Origin: UBA7446 sp965657545
GTDB taxonomy: Bacteria > Bacteroidota > Bacteroidia > Flavobacteriales > Flavobacteriaceae
DNA: 64,000 nucleotides
NCBI GenBank assembly: GCA_965657545.1
Contig: CBFHOG010000009.1
Location: forward strand, 1-64,000
Direction: 5' to 3'
Part shown: piece after piece, positions 44,899 to 52,849 of the stretch
How the letters are laid out: the number at the start of each line of letters is the position of its first letter
Position numbering within the stretch: position 1 is the stretch's first letter
Notes under the pieces: generated by a model
The model's database searches: none
Told to the model about the DNA's origin: nothing
What the model saw: the letters and a program-made list of their open reading frames with translations, nothing else
Translations under genes and position numbers: made by a program

Positions 44899-47560
44899 CG
44901 TCCAGAAATACTTAACGCTTTCGGGACTGGAACCCTTGATTGTACGTCCTGAAACCAATTTTGTGAACGTTGGCGAACGCACCAATGTTACGGGGTCAAG
45001 ACGGTTTTTACGCCTTATTGAAAATGATGATTACGATACAGCCTTAGATATTGCTCGTGAGCAAGTAGATGGTGGTGCGCAAATTTTGGATGTAAACATG
45101 GACGAGGGCATGATTGACGGCGTTGCTGCCATGACACGTTTTCTCAATCTTATTCAATCTGAACCGGATATTGCGCGAATTCCTATTATGATTGACAGCT
45201 CAAAATGGGAAATCATTGAAGCTGGGCTTCAAGTAGTGCAAGGCAAATGTGTAGTGAATTCTATTAGCCTTAAAGAAGGCGAAGACGTATTTATTGCACA
45301 AGCAAAAAAAATTCGTCGCTACGGTGCTGCGGTAATTGTCATGGCATTTGACGAGAACGGACAAGCAGATTCCTTTGAACGAAGAATTGAAATTTGTAAA
45401 CGGTCGTATGATATTTTGGTAAATGACGTTCATTTTCCTCCACAAGACATCATTTTCGATCCTAATATTTTCCCGGTTGCTACAGGAATGGAGGAGCATA
45501 AAACCAATGCACTTGACTTTTTTCAAGCAACCAAATGGATTCGAGAAAACTTACCACACGCCCATGTAAGTGGTGGTGTGAGTAATGTTTCTTTTTCGTT
45601 TAGGGGAAACAATACGGTGCGCGAAGCCATGCATGCATCTTTTCTGTATCACGGCATTAAGCACGGCTTGACCATGGGGATTGTGAATCCAACCATGTTG
45701 GAAGTATATGACGAAATCCCAAAAGCGTTATTGGAGCATGTAGAAGATGTGCTTTTAAATCGCAGAGACGATGCCACAGAGCGGTTGTTGGATTTTGCAG
45801 AACAGGTGAAAGGCAATACCAAGGCAAAATCAATAAACGATTTGGCTTGGCGCGAGCAAGAGCTTCAAACACGTATTACCCATGCGTTGGTGAAAGGAAT
45901 TGACCAATTTGTGGTGGAAGATGTAGAAGAAGCAAGATTGAGTGTAAAGGCTCCTATCGAGGTTATTGAAAACTTTTTGATGAACGGCATGAACGTGGTT
46001 GGCGATTTGTTTGGAAGTGGAAAAATGTTCCTGCCGCAAGTCGTAAAATCTGCCCGTGTAATGAAAAAGGCGGTGGCTTATTTGCTCCCCTATATTGAAG
46101 CCGAAAAATCGGGTAAGCCAGAAGCAGCTGGGAAAATTTTGATGGCAACCGTAAAGGGCGATGTGCACGATATTGGAAAAAATATTGTGAGTGTCGTGTT
46201 GGGTTGTAACAATTATGAAATTATCGATTTGGGGGTTATGGTACCTCCCGAACGCATTATCGAAACGGCGCTAAAAGAACAAGTGGACGCCATTGGTCTA
46301 TCGGGACTTATTACACCCTCCTTAGATGAAATGGTGTATTTGGTAAAAGAACTCAATAAAACCAATCATGACATTCCTGTGATGATTGGTGGTGCAACCA
46401 CATCAAGAGCACACACAGCTGTTAAAATTGCACCCCAATACGACCATACAGTCGTACACGTTAACGATGCCTCTAGGGCAGTGACCGTAGTTGGTAATTT
46501 GCTCCAACCGCAAACCAAAGCGAAGTATAAGGCTGATATAAAAGAAGAATACGACGATTTTCGGGCCCGTTTTCAGCAACGAAGCGACCATAAAACCTAT
46601 GTTGCTCTAGCAGAAGCACGTGCGCAAAGGCTTCAAATAGACTTTGCTGCGCAGCCACCAATGACTCCAAATCAATTGGGGATTCAGCATTTTAATCAAG
46701 ACTTAGAAGTGTTGGTGGATTATATTGACTGGACACCTTTTTTCCGTTCGTGGGATTTGCACGGGCGTTATCCTGATATATTAACAGATGATGTAGTGGG
46801 AAAAGAAGCCACCCAGCTTTTTGAAGATGCCAAAGCGATGCTTCAACAAATTATAGATGGTAAACTATTGCAAGCAAAGGCCGTTTTTGGATTGTTTGAG
46901 GCAAATAGTAACGACCAAGACGACATTGAAGTAACACACAACAATAAAGTATATCACTTTAGAACACTACGCCAACAACTGCTAAAAAGCAAGGGGAAAC
47001 CCTACAGGGCACTTTCCGATTATATTGCACCAAAACACCAAAATATTCAAGATTATATGGGTTGTTTTTGTGTTACGGCAGGGTTTGGAACTGCCGAACT
47101 TGCCAAAGATTTTGAAGCCCGTAACGACGATTATAACAGCATTATGGTGAAGGCTCTTGCGGACCGATTGGCGGAAGCTTTTGCGGAGTATTTACATAAA
47201 AAAGTTCGCACCACGCATTGGGGCTATCAGCCTAGCGAGTCGTTGACCAACGAAGAACTTATCAAAGAATCGTATAGCGGTATCCGTCCTGCGCCGGGAT
47301 ATCCAGCATGTCCAGACCACTTGGAAAAAGAAACCATTTGGGAATTGCTACAAGTAAAAGAGCGCATCAACGTGGAACTGACCGAAAGCCTTGCCATGTG
47401 GCCGGCGGCATCGGTTTCGGGCTACTATTTTGCGCATCCAGAAGCATCGTATTTTGGATTGGGCAAGATTACAAAAGAGCAAGTACAAGATTACGCTACA
47501 CGAAAAAATATAGCGATTGAAAAAGCCATACAATGGCTCCAACCTAACTTAAAGGAATAA
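44891..47560 (+). CDS. metH: Methionine synthase, folate/B12/activation part (split MetH C-terminal)
   Basis: 889 aa from the ATG at 44891, overlapping the preceding gene. Order of domains: pterin-binding (FVNVGERTNVTGSRRF, DVNMDEGMIDG, IDSSKWEIIEAGL; ~15-310), cap, cobalamin-binding with GDVHDIGKNIVSVVL (residue ~423, His ligand), then the AdoMet activation domain (IRPAPGYPACPDHLEK, SGYYFAHPEASYFGLGKI). It transfers the methyl of methyl-THF to homocysteine through cobalamin. Needs the separate homocysteine subunit. Confidence 0.96.
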   Translation: MPNVQKYLTLSGLEPLIVRPETNFVNVGERTNVTGSRRFLRLIENDDYDTALDIAREQVDGGAQILDVNMDEGMIDGVAAMTRFLNLIQSEPDIARIPIMIDSSKWEIIEAGLQVVQGKCVVNSISLKEGEDVFIAQAKKIRRYGAAVIVMAFDENGQADSFERRIEICKRSYDILVNDVHFPPQDIIFDPNIFPVATGMEEHKTNALDFFQATKWIRENLPHAHVSGGVSNVSFSFRGNNTVREAMHASFLYHGIKHGLTMGIVNPTMLEVYDEIPKALLEHVEDVLLNRRDDATERLLDFAEQVKGNTKAKSINDLAWREQELQTRITHALVKGIDQFVVEDVEEARLSVKAPIEVIENFLMNGMNVVGDLFGSGKMFLPQVVKSARVMKKAVAYLLPYIEAEKSGKPEAAGKILMATVKGDVHDIGKNIVSVVLGCNNYEIIDLGVMVPPERIIETALKEQVDAIGLSGLITPSLDEMVYLVKELNKTNHDIPVMIGGATTSRAHTAVKIAPQYDHTVVHVNDASRAVTVVGNLLQPQTKAKYKADIKEEYDDFRARFQQRSDHKTYVALAEARAQRLQIDFAAQPPMTPNQLGIQHFNQDLEVLVDYIDWTPFFRSWDLHGRYPDILTDDVVGKEATQLFEDAKAMLQQIIDGKLLQAKAVFGLFEANSNDQDDIEVTHNNKVYHFRTLRQQLLKSKGKPYRALSDYIAPKHQNIQDYMGCFCVTAGFGTAELAKDFEARNDDYNSIMVKALADRLAEAFAEYLHKKVRTTHWGYQPSESLTNEELIKESYSGIRPAPGYPACPDHLEKETIWELLQVKERINVELTESLAMWPAASVSGYYFAHPEASYFGLGKITKEQVQDYATRKNIAIEKAIQWLQPNLKE

Positions 47561-47561
47561 G

Positions 47562-48518
47562 ATGAAAGTTACTGAGCACATCAAAAAAGCGGAAGGAAAA
47601 ACCATGTTTTCGTTTGAGATTTTACCCCCTTTAAAAGGGCAGAATATCGAAACTATTTTTGATAACATAGACCCGTTAATGGAGTTTAATCCCCCGTTTA
47701 TTGACGTTACCTATCACCGTGAGGAATACGAATTTAAAGAACTTCCTAACGGCCTGTTAGAAAAACGAGTTGTACGTAAACGTCCGGGTACGGTGGGTAT
47801 TTGTGCCGCCATTCAAAACAAGTATAAAGTCGATGCCATTCCACACGTGTTATGTGGGGGATTTGACAAAGAAGACACCGAAAATTTCTTGATTGATATG
47901 GGCTTTTTAGGGATTGACAACGTGGTTGCCCTTCGCGGCGATGCGGTAAAATCGGAAACTTATTTTAAGCCCGAACCCAAAGGAAATGCTTATGCATTGG
48001 ATTTGGTGCATCAAATAGCCGATATGAACAAGGGTGTCTATTTGGATGAAGACATTCAAAATACCGCACAAACCGATTTTTGTATTGGCGTAGCTGGCTA
48101 CCCCGAAAAGCATATGGAAGCTCCTAATATGGAAAGCGACTTGCACTTTTTAAAGAAAAAGATGGAAGGTGGTGCAGACTATATTGTAACCCAAATGTTC
48201 TTCGATAACGAGAAGTTTTTTGCCTTTGTAAAAAATTGCCGTGAGGCTGGCATTACTGCGCCCATTATTCCTGGGTTAAAACCTTTGGCAACGCAAAAAC
48301 AGCTGAATATGATTCCACATCGTTTTCATGTGGACTTGCCCGAGGCGCTTATCAAAGAAGTACTAAAAGCAAAGACTAGAGAAGCCGTTAGAGAAGTGGG
48401 GATTGAATGGTGCATTGCACAAAGCCAAGAGCTTATTAAAAATGACGTTCCGTTTTTACACTATTATTCCATGGGTAAATCAGATAATATCCATAAAGTG
48501 GCGCGTGCGGTGTTTTAG
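47562..48518 (+). CDS. metF: Methylenetetrahydrofolate reductase
   Basis: 318 aa flavoprotein TIM barrel. MFSFEILPPLKGQNIETIF, VDVTYHR-like IDVTYHREEY, VALRGDAV, and QMFFDNEKFFAFVKNCREAG are typical. It reduces methylene-THF to methyl-THF, the methyl donor for the split MetH directly upstream (1-bp gap), closing the operon. No terminator hairpin is obvious; the convergent ParE gene ends 10 bp later. Confidence 0.96.
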   Translation: MKVTEHIKKAEGKTMFSFEILPPLKGQNIETIFDNIDPLMEFNPPFIDVTYHREEYEFKELPNGLLEKRVVRKRPGTVGICAAIQNKYKVDAIPHVLCGGFDKEDTENFLIDMGFLGIDNVVALRGDAVKSETYFKPEPKGNAYALDLVHQIADMNKGVYLDEDIQNTAQTDFCIGVAGYPEKHMEAPNMESDLHFLKKKMEGGADYIVTQMFFDNEKFFAFVKNCREAGITAPIIPGLKPLATQKQLNMIPHRFHVDLPEALIKEVLKAKTREAVREVGIEWCIAQSQELIKNDVPFLHYYSMGKSDNIHKVARAVF

Positions 48519-48527
48519 TAGTTTTTA

Positions 48528-48815
48528 TTAAAAGATGTTGGAGATATCTTGTCTTCCAATAATAGTCATGATATCAACAGTATTTGCGTTTACCTTAAAA
48601 TAAATGGTATCTGTGCCACAAACGCAACGTCGATATCCTGGTTTGATATACGCCACGGACTCAAAAGAAAAAGGACGTTCGGCAATGGTGTTGAAACAAA
48701 CAAAAAAGGCATCAAAATAAGCGTCTGCTTGAACTACGCCAAACTGCGAAATACCATACTGATAGATCCGAATTAAGTCGTTTTTGGCTTCGTTACTTAA
48801 ACGATAGTTAGCCAT
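48528..48815 (-). CDS. parE: RelE/ParE family toxin
   Basis: 95 aa. ParE-type pattern: YRLSNEAKNDLIRIYQYG, FGVVQADAYFDAF, IKPGYRRCVCGTDTIYFKV, DIMTIIGRQD. Such toxins inhibit DNA gyrase or cleave mRNA. The antitoxin gene overlaps by 8 bp upstream, the standard antitoxin-first order. The module sits between metF and accessory genes, probably a mobile stabilisation unit. Confidence 0.92.
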   Translation of the reverse strand: MANYRLSNEAKNDLIRIYQYGISQFGVVQADAYFDAFFVCFNTIAERPFSFESVAYIKPGYRRCVCGTDTIYFKVNANTVDIMTIIGRQDISNIF

Positions 48816-49047
48816 TTTGTAACGATTTTGCTTGCGCTTGTATATCTGCTTTGGTGTCGTTTGTAAAACCGCTTTCTTCGGCTTTATCCAGTTTTGCTCT
48901 AATCCAGTCCAGTTCTACATGCTGCTTTCGAGCTTGCCGAATCAAATCGTTTATAACTTCACTTTTGCTGCTATATTCTTGGCTATCCACTTGCGTTTTT
49001 AGCCACTCGTCGTTTGGTTTGGTAAAGGTGATGCTTTGTCTTGACAT
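48808..49047 (-). CDS. parD: ParD-like ribbon-helix-helix antitoxin
   Basis: 79 aa. The RHH DNA-binding N-terminus (SRQSITFTKPNDEWLKTQV, YSSKSEVINDLIRQARK) is followed by an acidic toxin-binding tail. It should repress its own promoter and neutralise ParE, encoded with an 8-bp overlap downstream. A direct run of TGATGCA-like words lies 5' of the start (49045-49085) and may be its operator. Confidence 0.92.
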   Translation of the reverse strand: MSRQSITFTKPNDEWLKTQVDSQEYSSKSEVINDLIRQARKQHVELDWIRAKLDKAEESGFTNDTKADIQAQAKSLQNG

Positions 49048-49098
49048 GATGCACTTTTGATGTAAATATGCATCAAATATACATCAATTAGAACTATT

Positions 49099-49560
49099 TT
49101 AACAGCAACCCGAGTTTGGTTCACAGCTTACGCCACTGGCCGTAACACGTACCCTTGGTTTTTCTTGCGGAATGCCGCATTGGTCAGGAGCTAAGCAAGC
49201 CGTTTGCGTATTGATAAGCTGAAAGGTACTTCCGTCAAATGCCAAACGATAGCGTCCAATGGTACTTTCTTGGTATTCCACTTCTACTTCCATATCCGCG
49301 TAAGCCAACTGTTTTTCGGCCATTTCCAATATTTCCAAAACGCTATCGGGTTTTAGACGATGGTCGGTATCCGACGCCACCCAAAGCTGTAAGTTGAGTT
49401 TGTTTTCTTGTCGTAGCGTACCGCCACAATCGATATAATTTCGCGTTACATGCCCCACTTCCGTAAGGTGAAAATGGGCTGGAACAAACTGCCCGTTGGG
49501 GAGTTGAAACTGTAGGGTGTCTACTTGACCAAGCGTTTGTTTAAAAGCGGAAAGCTGCAT
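49099..49560 (-). CDS. DUF6428-like cytosolic protein
   Basis: 153 aa from the ATG at 49560; a TTG 12 bp upstream lies in the promoter box. Sequence marks: LQFQLPNGQFVPAHFHLTEV, NYIDCGGTLRQE, LQLWVASDTDHRLKPD and a C-terminal Cys-rich tail CEPNSGCC. I recall this as DUF6428, often near arsenic-resistance genes, but no ars genes are here. The two cysteine clusters could bind a thiophilic metal or metalloid; that is inference. Confidence 0.75.
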   Translation of the reverse strand: MQLSAFKQTLGQVDTLQFQLPNGQFVPAHFHLTEVGHVTRNYIDCGGTLRQENKLNLQLWVASDTDHRLKPDSVLEILEMAEKQLAYADMEVEVEYQESTIGRYRLAFDGSTFQLINTQTACLAPDQCGIPQEKPRVRVTASGVSCEPNSGCC

Positions 49561-49569
49561 CTTTTTTTT

Positions 49570-49577
49570 CAAAGATA
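49570..49577 (-). promoter_or_regulatory. -7 promoter box of the DUF6428-like gene
   Basis: The minus strand reads TATCTTTG 9 bp before the ATG at 49560, implying a nearly leaderless mRNA and ruling out the TTG start inside it. Confidence 0.6.
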
Positions 49578-49589
49578 TAAGGATTTGCT

Positions 49590-49775
49590 TTACTTTCCTC
49601 GGTAATACGCCCAGATAGCTGCCATGGCAATAAAACCAACGCCCATACCAATTACGGCACCAATATGCACGGCGTGTTTGATAAAGCCTATGCCAACGCC
49701 AAGCATTAAACAGCCCACAAAGACTAAGCCTCCGATGCGGTTTTCAAGTTTGTTTTTGTCGTTTTCTGTATTCAT
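49590..49775 (-). CDS. Small two-helix membrane protein
   Basis: 61 aa: an acidic/basic N-terminus (MNTENDKNKLENR) and two Gly-rich membrane helices (IGGLVFVGCLMLGVGIGFI; IGAVIGMGVGFIAMAAIWAY). No family recognised. Its first codons and upstream bases (TCTGTATTCATGATTTAGGG on the plus strand) recur at the RDD gene 2.1 kb away, suggesting a duplicated 5' region. Confidence 0.7.
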   Translation of the reverse strand: MNTENDKNKLENRIGGLVFVGCLMLGVGIGFIKHAVHIGAVIGMGVGFIAMAAIWAYYRGK

Positions 49776-49796
49776 GATTTAGGGGTTTATTAATTC

Positions 49797-50939
49797 TTAT
49801 TCGTTTTTACGTTTAAATATACTAAAATACTCAATAAACATATATTTCCTATTTCGTTTGTATCCTGTTAATTCAGAAAGTATGTTAAGTTCAATGAATT
49901 CGTTAATCAGCCTATTGGCTGTAGAAGGGGATATGCCTAACAATTCTGACACTTGTTTTGCGTCTGTGATTGGAATTTGAAATAATTGTTTCATCAATTG
50001 TTGCCCGTTTTTAATTCTACTGCCTAATTTTGGTAAGCGGTTTGTTTCAACAGCTGTCTTTAGGGCAATAATATCTTTGAATACTTGGATGGATTCTTTT
50101 GAAGTTTCTATAACGCCCACTAAGAAAAACTTTATCCATTGGACTAAGTTACTCGTTAATCGAACCGTCATTAAGTTGTTATAATAATAATCTTTGTTTT
50201 TTTCAAAAAAATCGGATAAGTACAATGAAGGTTTTTTAAGAATATCATGATTTACTAAGTAGAGTGTAATAAGCAACCTTCCCAATCGCCCGTTCCCATC
50301 TAAAAAAGGATGAATGGTTTCAAATTGATAATGAACTATAGCAATTTTAATTAAATGCGGAACATGGTGTTCATCGTTATTTATGAATTTCTCCAAATCA
50401 CTCATTAGCTCCATTACTTCAGAATGATGCGGAGGAATGAAAACAGCATCCTTTAGGGTTGCTCCAATCCAATTCTGGCTTGTCCTAAAATCTCCAGGTA
50501 CTTTATGTTTTCCCCTAACGCCTGCTAACAGCGTTTTATGGGTGTTTTTAATCAGTCTATTTGAAAGGGGTAGTTTTTCCAAATCTTTGATTGAGGTGTT
50601 AATTGCTTTAATATAATTTTGAACCTCAGCCCAATCATCTCTTTTTTCTGGGCTAATATCTTCTTCTTTAACAAGCGCCTCTTGCATATTGGTTTTTGTA
50701 CCCTCAATTCGACTTGAAGTAGTGGCTTCTTTAAGAATATGCATGGTTATAAAGAAGTCAACATCAGGAACGATTTGAGAAAACGCGTTTAATTCTCCTA
50801 GTAATCGATTCGCTTCTGCAAGTAATTTATTGACTTCAGGTGTTGAGACAATCCATTCGTGATTAATTTTTTCAGGAGAAAACGAGCTGTATGCTAACTG
50901 CTTTATCTGCTTTCCTGAAATAAAATCGCGCAAATCCAT
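49797..50939 (-). CDS. Fic family protein (predicted AMP-transferase), class II
   Basis: 380 aa. The Fic core motif is complete: HPFLDGNGRLGR at residues 210-221 (catalytic His210). An N-terminal inhibitory helix motif SSRIEG (75-80, Glu79) matches the S/TxxxE(G/N) rule, so the enzyme should be auto-inhibited. A C-terminal winged helix follows (VSELLGISPSTANRLINEFI). It probably AMPylates a cellular protein; target unknown. The promoter region has repeated motifs (50977-51030). Confidence 0.93.
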   Translation of the reverse strand: MDLRDFISGKQIKQLAYSSFSPEKINHEWIVSTPEVNKLLAEANRLLGELNAFSQIVPDVDFFITMHILKEATTSSRIEGTKTNMQEALVKEEDISPEKRDDWAEVQNYIKAINTSIKDLEKLPLSNRLIKNTHKTLLAGVRGKHKVPGDFRTSQNWIGATLKDAVFIPPHHSEVMELMSDLEKFINNDEHHVPHLIKIAIVHYQFETIHPFLDGNGRLGRLLITLYLVNHDILKKPSLYLSDFFEKNKDYYYNNLMTVRLTSNLVQWIKFFLVGVIETSKESIQVFKDIIALKTAVETNRLPKLGSRIKNGQQLMKQLFQIPITDAKQVSELLGISPSTANRLINEFIELNILSELTGYKRNRKYMFIEYFSIFKRKNE

Positions 50940-50962
50940 ATTTTCAATAACGCTAATAAATA

Positions 50963-51030
50963 CAAATATAGATATTTATATTTTCATTTTTGGTTAAATA
51001 TGAAAATAAAGGAAAGTATATTTTCATTTT
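50963..51030 (-). promoter_or_regulatory. Promoter and repeated operator-like motifs upstream of the Fic gene
   Basis: The minus strand has TATATTTG (complement of 50963-50970) as -7 box. TATATTTTCATTTT occurs twice in direct orientation (50977-50990 and 51017-51030, 40 bp apart) with an inverted ATGAAAATA between. Regular spacing suggests binding of a regulator, maybe the Fic winged helix itself. Confidence 0.5.
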
Positions 51031-51072
51031 ATTAAAACAAAATAGAGTGAGTTTGCCATAACAATCGGGAGT

Positions 51073-51360
51073 TTAATTAAGCAATAATAGTATCAAAGCA
51101 AGCATAGCCAACACAAAAGCAATGCAAGCCAAATAAATGATGGCTTCTTTTTTCTTTTCTGATTTTACCTGTGCTCGTATTCGATTTTTTATTTTTTCAA
51201 GCTTTTCTTTTGGTACTGTTTTAAATTTGATTTTCCTTCTTTTTGAATAGATAGTTTCACGATTATGTTCTTTGAATTTTGCCTTGTTAGATGGACGTAT
51301 TGCCCGGTTTTGCTTTAACCGATTTATCATATCTAATATGTGTCCTGCTCCGTGGCTCAT
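51073..51360 (-). CDS. Tail-anchored small membrane protein
   Basis: 95 aa. N-terminal MSHGAGHILDMINRLKQNR, a long highly basic middle (KAKFKEHNRETIYSKRRKIK), and one C-terminal membrane helix (IIYLACIAFVLAMLALILLL). I recall similar small proteins in flavobacteria but no function. The basic part could face nucleic acid or anionic lipid. It stands alone. Confidence 0.7.
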   Translation of the reverse strand: MSHGAGHILDMINRLKQNRAIRPSNKAKFKEHNRETIYSKRRKIKFKTVPKEKLEKIKNRIRAQVKSEKKKEAIIYLACIAFVLAMLALILLLLN

Positions 51361-51392
51361 TTTAGGTTAATTCAGTTGTTTTTTTTTTTTTT

Positions 51393-51460
51393 GGCACGAG
51401 ACAAAGCCCTGCTAGTAGCAGGCAAGCTTGCGCCTACCTGAACGGAACGGGCAGGCCAGC
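51393..51460. repeat. GC-rich intergenic repeat, copy 1
   Basis: After a T16 tract comes GGCACGAG, and the block 51393-51413 is identical to 51950-51970. It continues with a hairpin CCTGCT-AGCAGG and a second GC-rich inverted segment up to ~51460. Non-coding; it abuts the end of the RDD gene. Confidence 0.7.
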
Positions 51461-51468
51461 GAGGGAGA

Positions 51469-51921
51469 TTACGACTTTGAATTTTTCTTAACCACTAACG
51501 TTTTGGTTATTTTGTCATACAAATTTTGATTTTTCCCATCCCATAAAATCCAAATTATAGGAATTATTAAATAGGATAAAACGTACTTTAAGCACTCTCT
51601 GATCGCTCCTTTTTGAGCTTTATTGTAATCTTCTCCTGTTTCTTCAGAAACAACTTTTAAATTAAAAATTTTGTGGCCTAAATTTCCAACAAATAGAGGA
51701 TAGAGTATAGCTCCTATAATTAGGCCTGAAACTGCAGAATAAACAACTTCAATGAGTTGAAAATCTCTATTAAGATACTCATAAAATGGTTTTCCAATTA
51801 CTATAGAGACTCCCATAATTAAAATGGCAAATAGTATGCCTTCTACTAAGGAAGCGATAAACCGCTCCCATCTTGTTGCTAATTTGTATCCAAATGTTTT
51901 TACTTCGTTTTCTGTATTCAT
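51469..51921 (-). CDS. RDD family membrane protein
   Basis: 150 aa. The RDD domain is evident: YKLATRWERFIASLVEGILF (Arg, replacing the usual D), several membrane helices, NLGHKIFNLKVVSEETGEDY and LWDGKNQNLYDKITKTLVVK. RDD proteins are thought to be transporters or membrane regulators. It is flanked on both sides by copies of the same GC-rich repeat (51393 and 51950). Its start region resembles that of the small gene at 49775. Confidence 0.88.
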   Translation of the reverse strand: MNTENEVKTFGYKLATRWERFIASLVEGILFAILIMGVSIVIGKPFYEYLNRDFQLIEVVYSAVSGLIIGAILYPLFVGNLGHKIFNLKVVSEETGEDYNKAQKGAIRECLKYVLSYLIIPIIWILWDGKNQNLYDKITKTLVVKKNSKS

Positions 51922-51949
51922 GATTTAGGGTTTTAGAATTATTTTTTTT

Positions 51950-52000
51950 GGCACGAGACAAAGCCCTGCTTGCAAAAGGCAGGCTTGCACCAGTAGGGGG
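51950..52000. repeat. GC-rich intergenic repeat, copy 2
   Basis: Positions 51950-51970 repeat 51393-51413 exactly, also after a T8 tract, and the following ~20 bases are similar (GGCAGGCTTGCACC versus GGCAAGCTTGCGCC). Together they flank the RDD gene in direct orientation. Confidence 0.7.
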
Positions 52001-52849
52001 CTATTCAACTACTTTTCTAAAGTTAATAATATTTTGATGATGGTGATTGATTTTATATGCATAAGGATAACCAAATGGATAAAGTGGTTTATTATTTTGA
52101 AGTAAAACAATTGTTCCAACAAATTCAAATCCGATTTCCTGCATTGATCGAACGATATTACCTTGTACACAAACTTCTTTTTTGTCAACTGTAAAATCAC
52201 TGATTACAATTGAACAATATTTTTTATTATTTAATGCGTTAAAGCATTTTGTCATAATTAACTGAAACGATTGAAGAAAACCCTCATAGGATTCTTTGTT
52301 ACCCAAGTCATTTGGTAAATCAGAGTAATAATCAACTCCTATTCTCGAACCATCTCTAAAACCTTTTCTGTTTTTTTTACGAATTCCTGCACCTTTATTT
52401 TTTAAGATGTTGTGGTAAGGTGGTGATGTAACAACGTAATCTATATTACTTAAATTTTCCAGAATATCATTTGAATCTCCTAATAAATATTCGTAATCAT
52501 TAAATTCTTGAAACTCCTTTTTCGAAAGTCGTTCAATTGCTAAATCACGATATTCAGAATTTAAGTCAATGCCAATTCCATATCTATTAATAAGTGAAGA
52601 AGCGAGTAGAGTTGTACCACTTCCACAAAATGGATCTAATACACGCATTTCTTTCTTTGTGAACATACTAATAAGTTTCCGAATGTCCTTAATGAGAAAA
52701 GGTGCAGGATGATTAAATGCATCTCTATCATCAGCACATTTTTCACTATTCCAAAAGCTTGCTGTAAGTTTTAACCATTCTTTTCCTGTTAGGTCATTGA
52801 GTCTATTTCGCTTATCGTAATTTCCGTTATTTTCTTTTTTTACTTCCAT
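52001..52849 (-). CDS. DNA methyltransferase (SPPY type)
   Basis: 282 aa. Motif I DPFCGSGTT is at residues 72-80 (SAM binding) and the catalytic motif IV TSPPY at 141-145, which suggests N4-cytosine or N6-adenine modification of DNA, beta-group order reversed (motif I before IV). A C-terminal part KPLYPFGYPYAYKINHHHQN is conserved in related methylases. It overlaps the upstream 816-aa methylase by 1 bp (TAATG), so both act as one unit. No specificity subunit or classical endonuclease gene is adjacent. Confidence 0.9.
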   Translation of the reverse strand: MEVKKENNGNYDKRNRLNDLTGKEWLKLTASFWNSEKCADDRDAFNHPAPFLIKDIRKLISMFTKKEMRVLDPFCGSGTTLLASSLINRYGIGIDLNSEYRDLAIERLSKKEFQEFNDYEYLLGDSNDILENLSNIDYVVTSPPYHNILKNKGAGIRKKNRKGFRDGSRIGVDYYSDLPNDLGNKESYEGFLQSFQLIMTKCFNALNNKKYCSIVISDFTVDKKEVCVQGNIVRSMQEIGFEFVGTIVLLQNNKPLYPFGYPYAYKINHHHQNIINFRKVVE

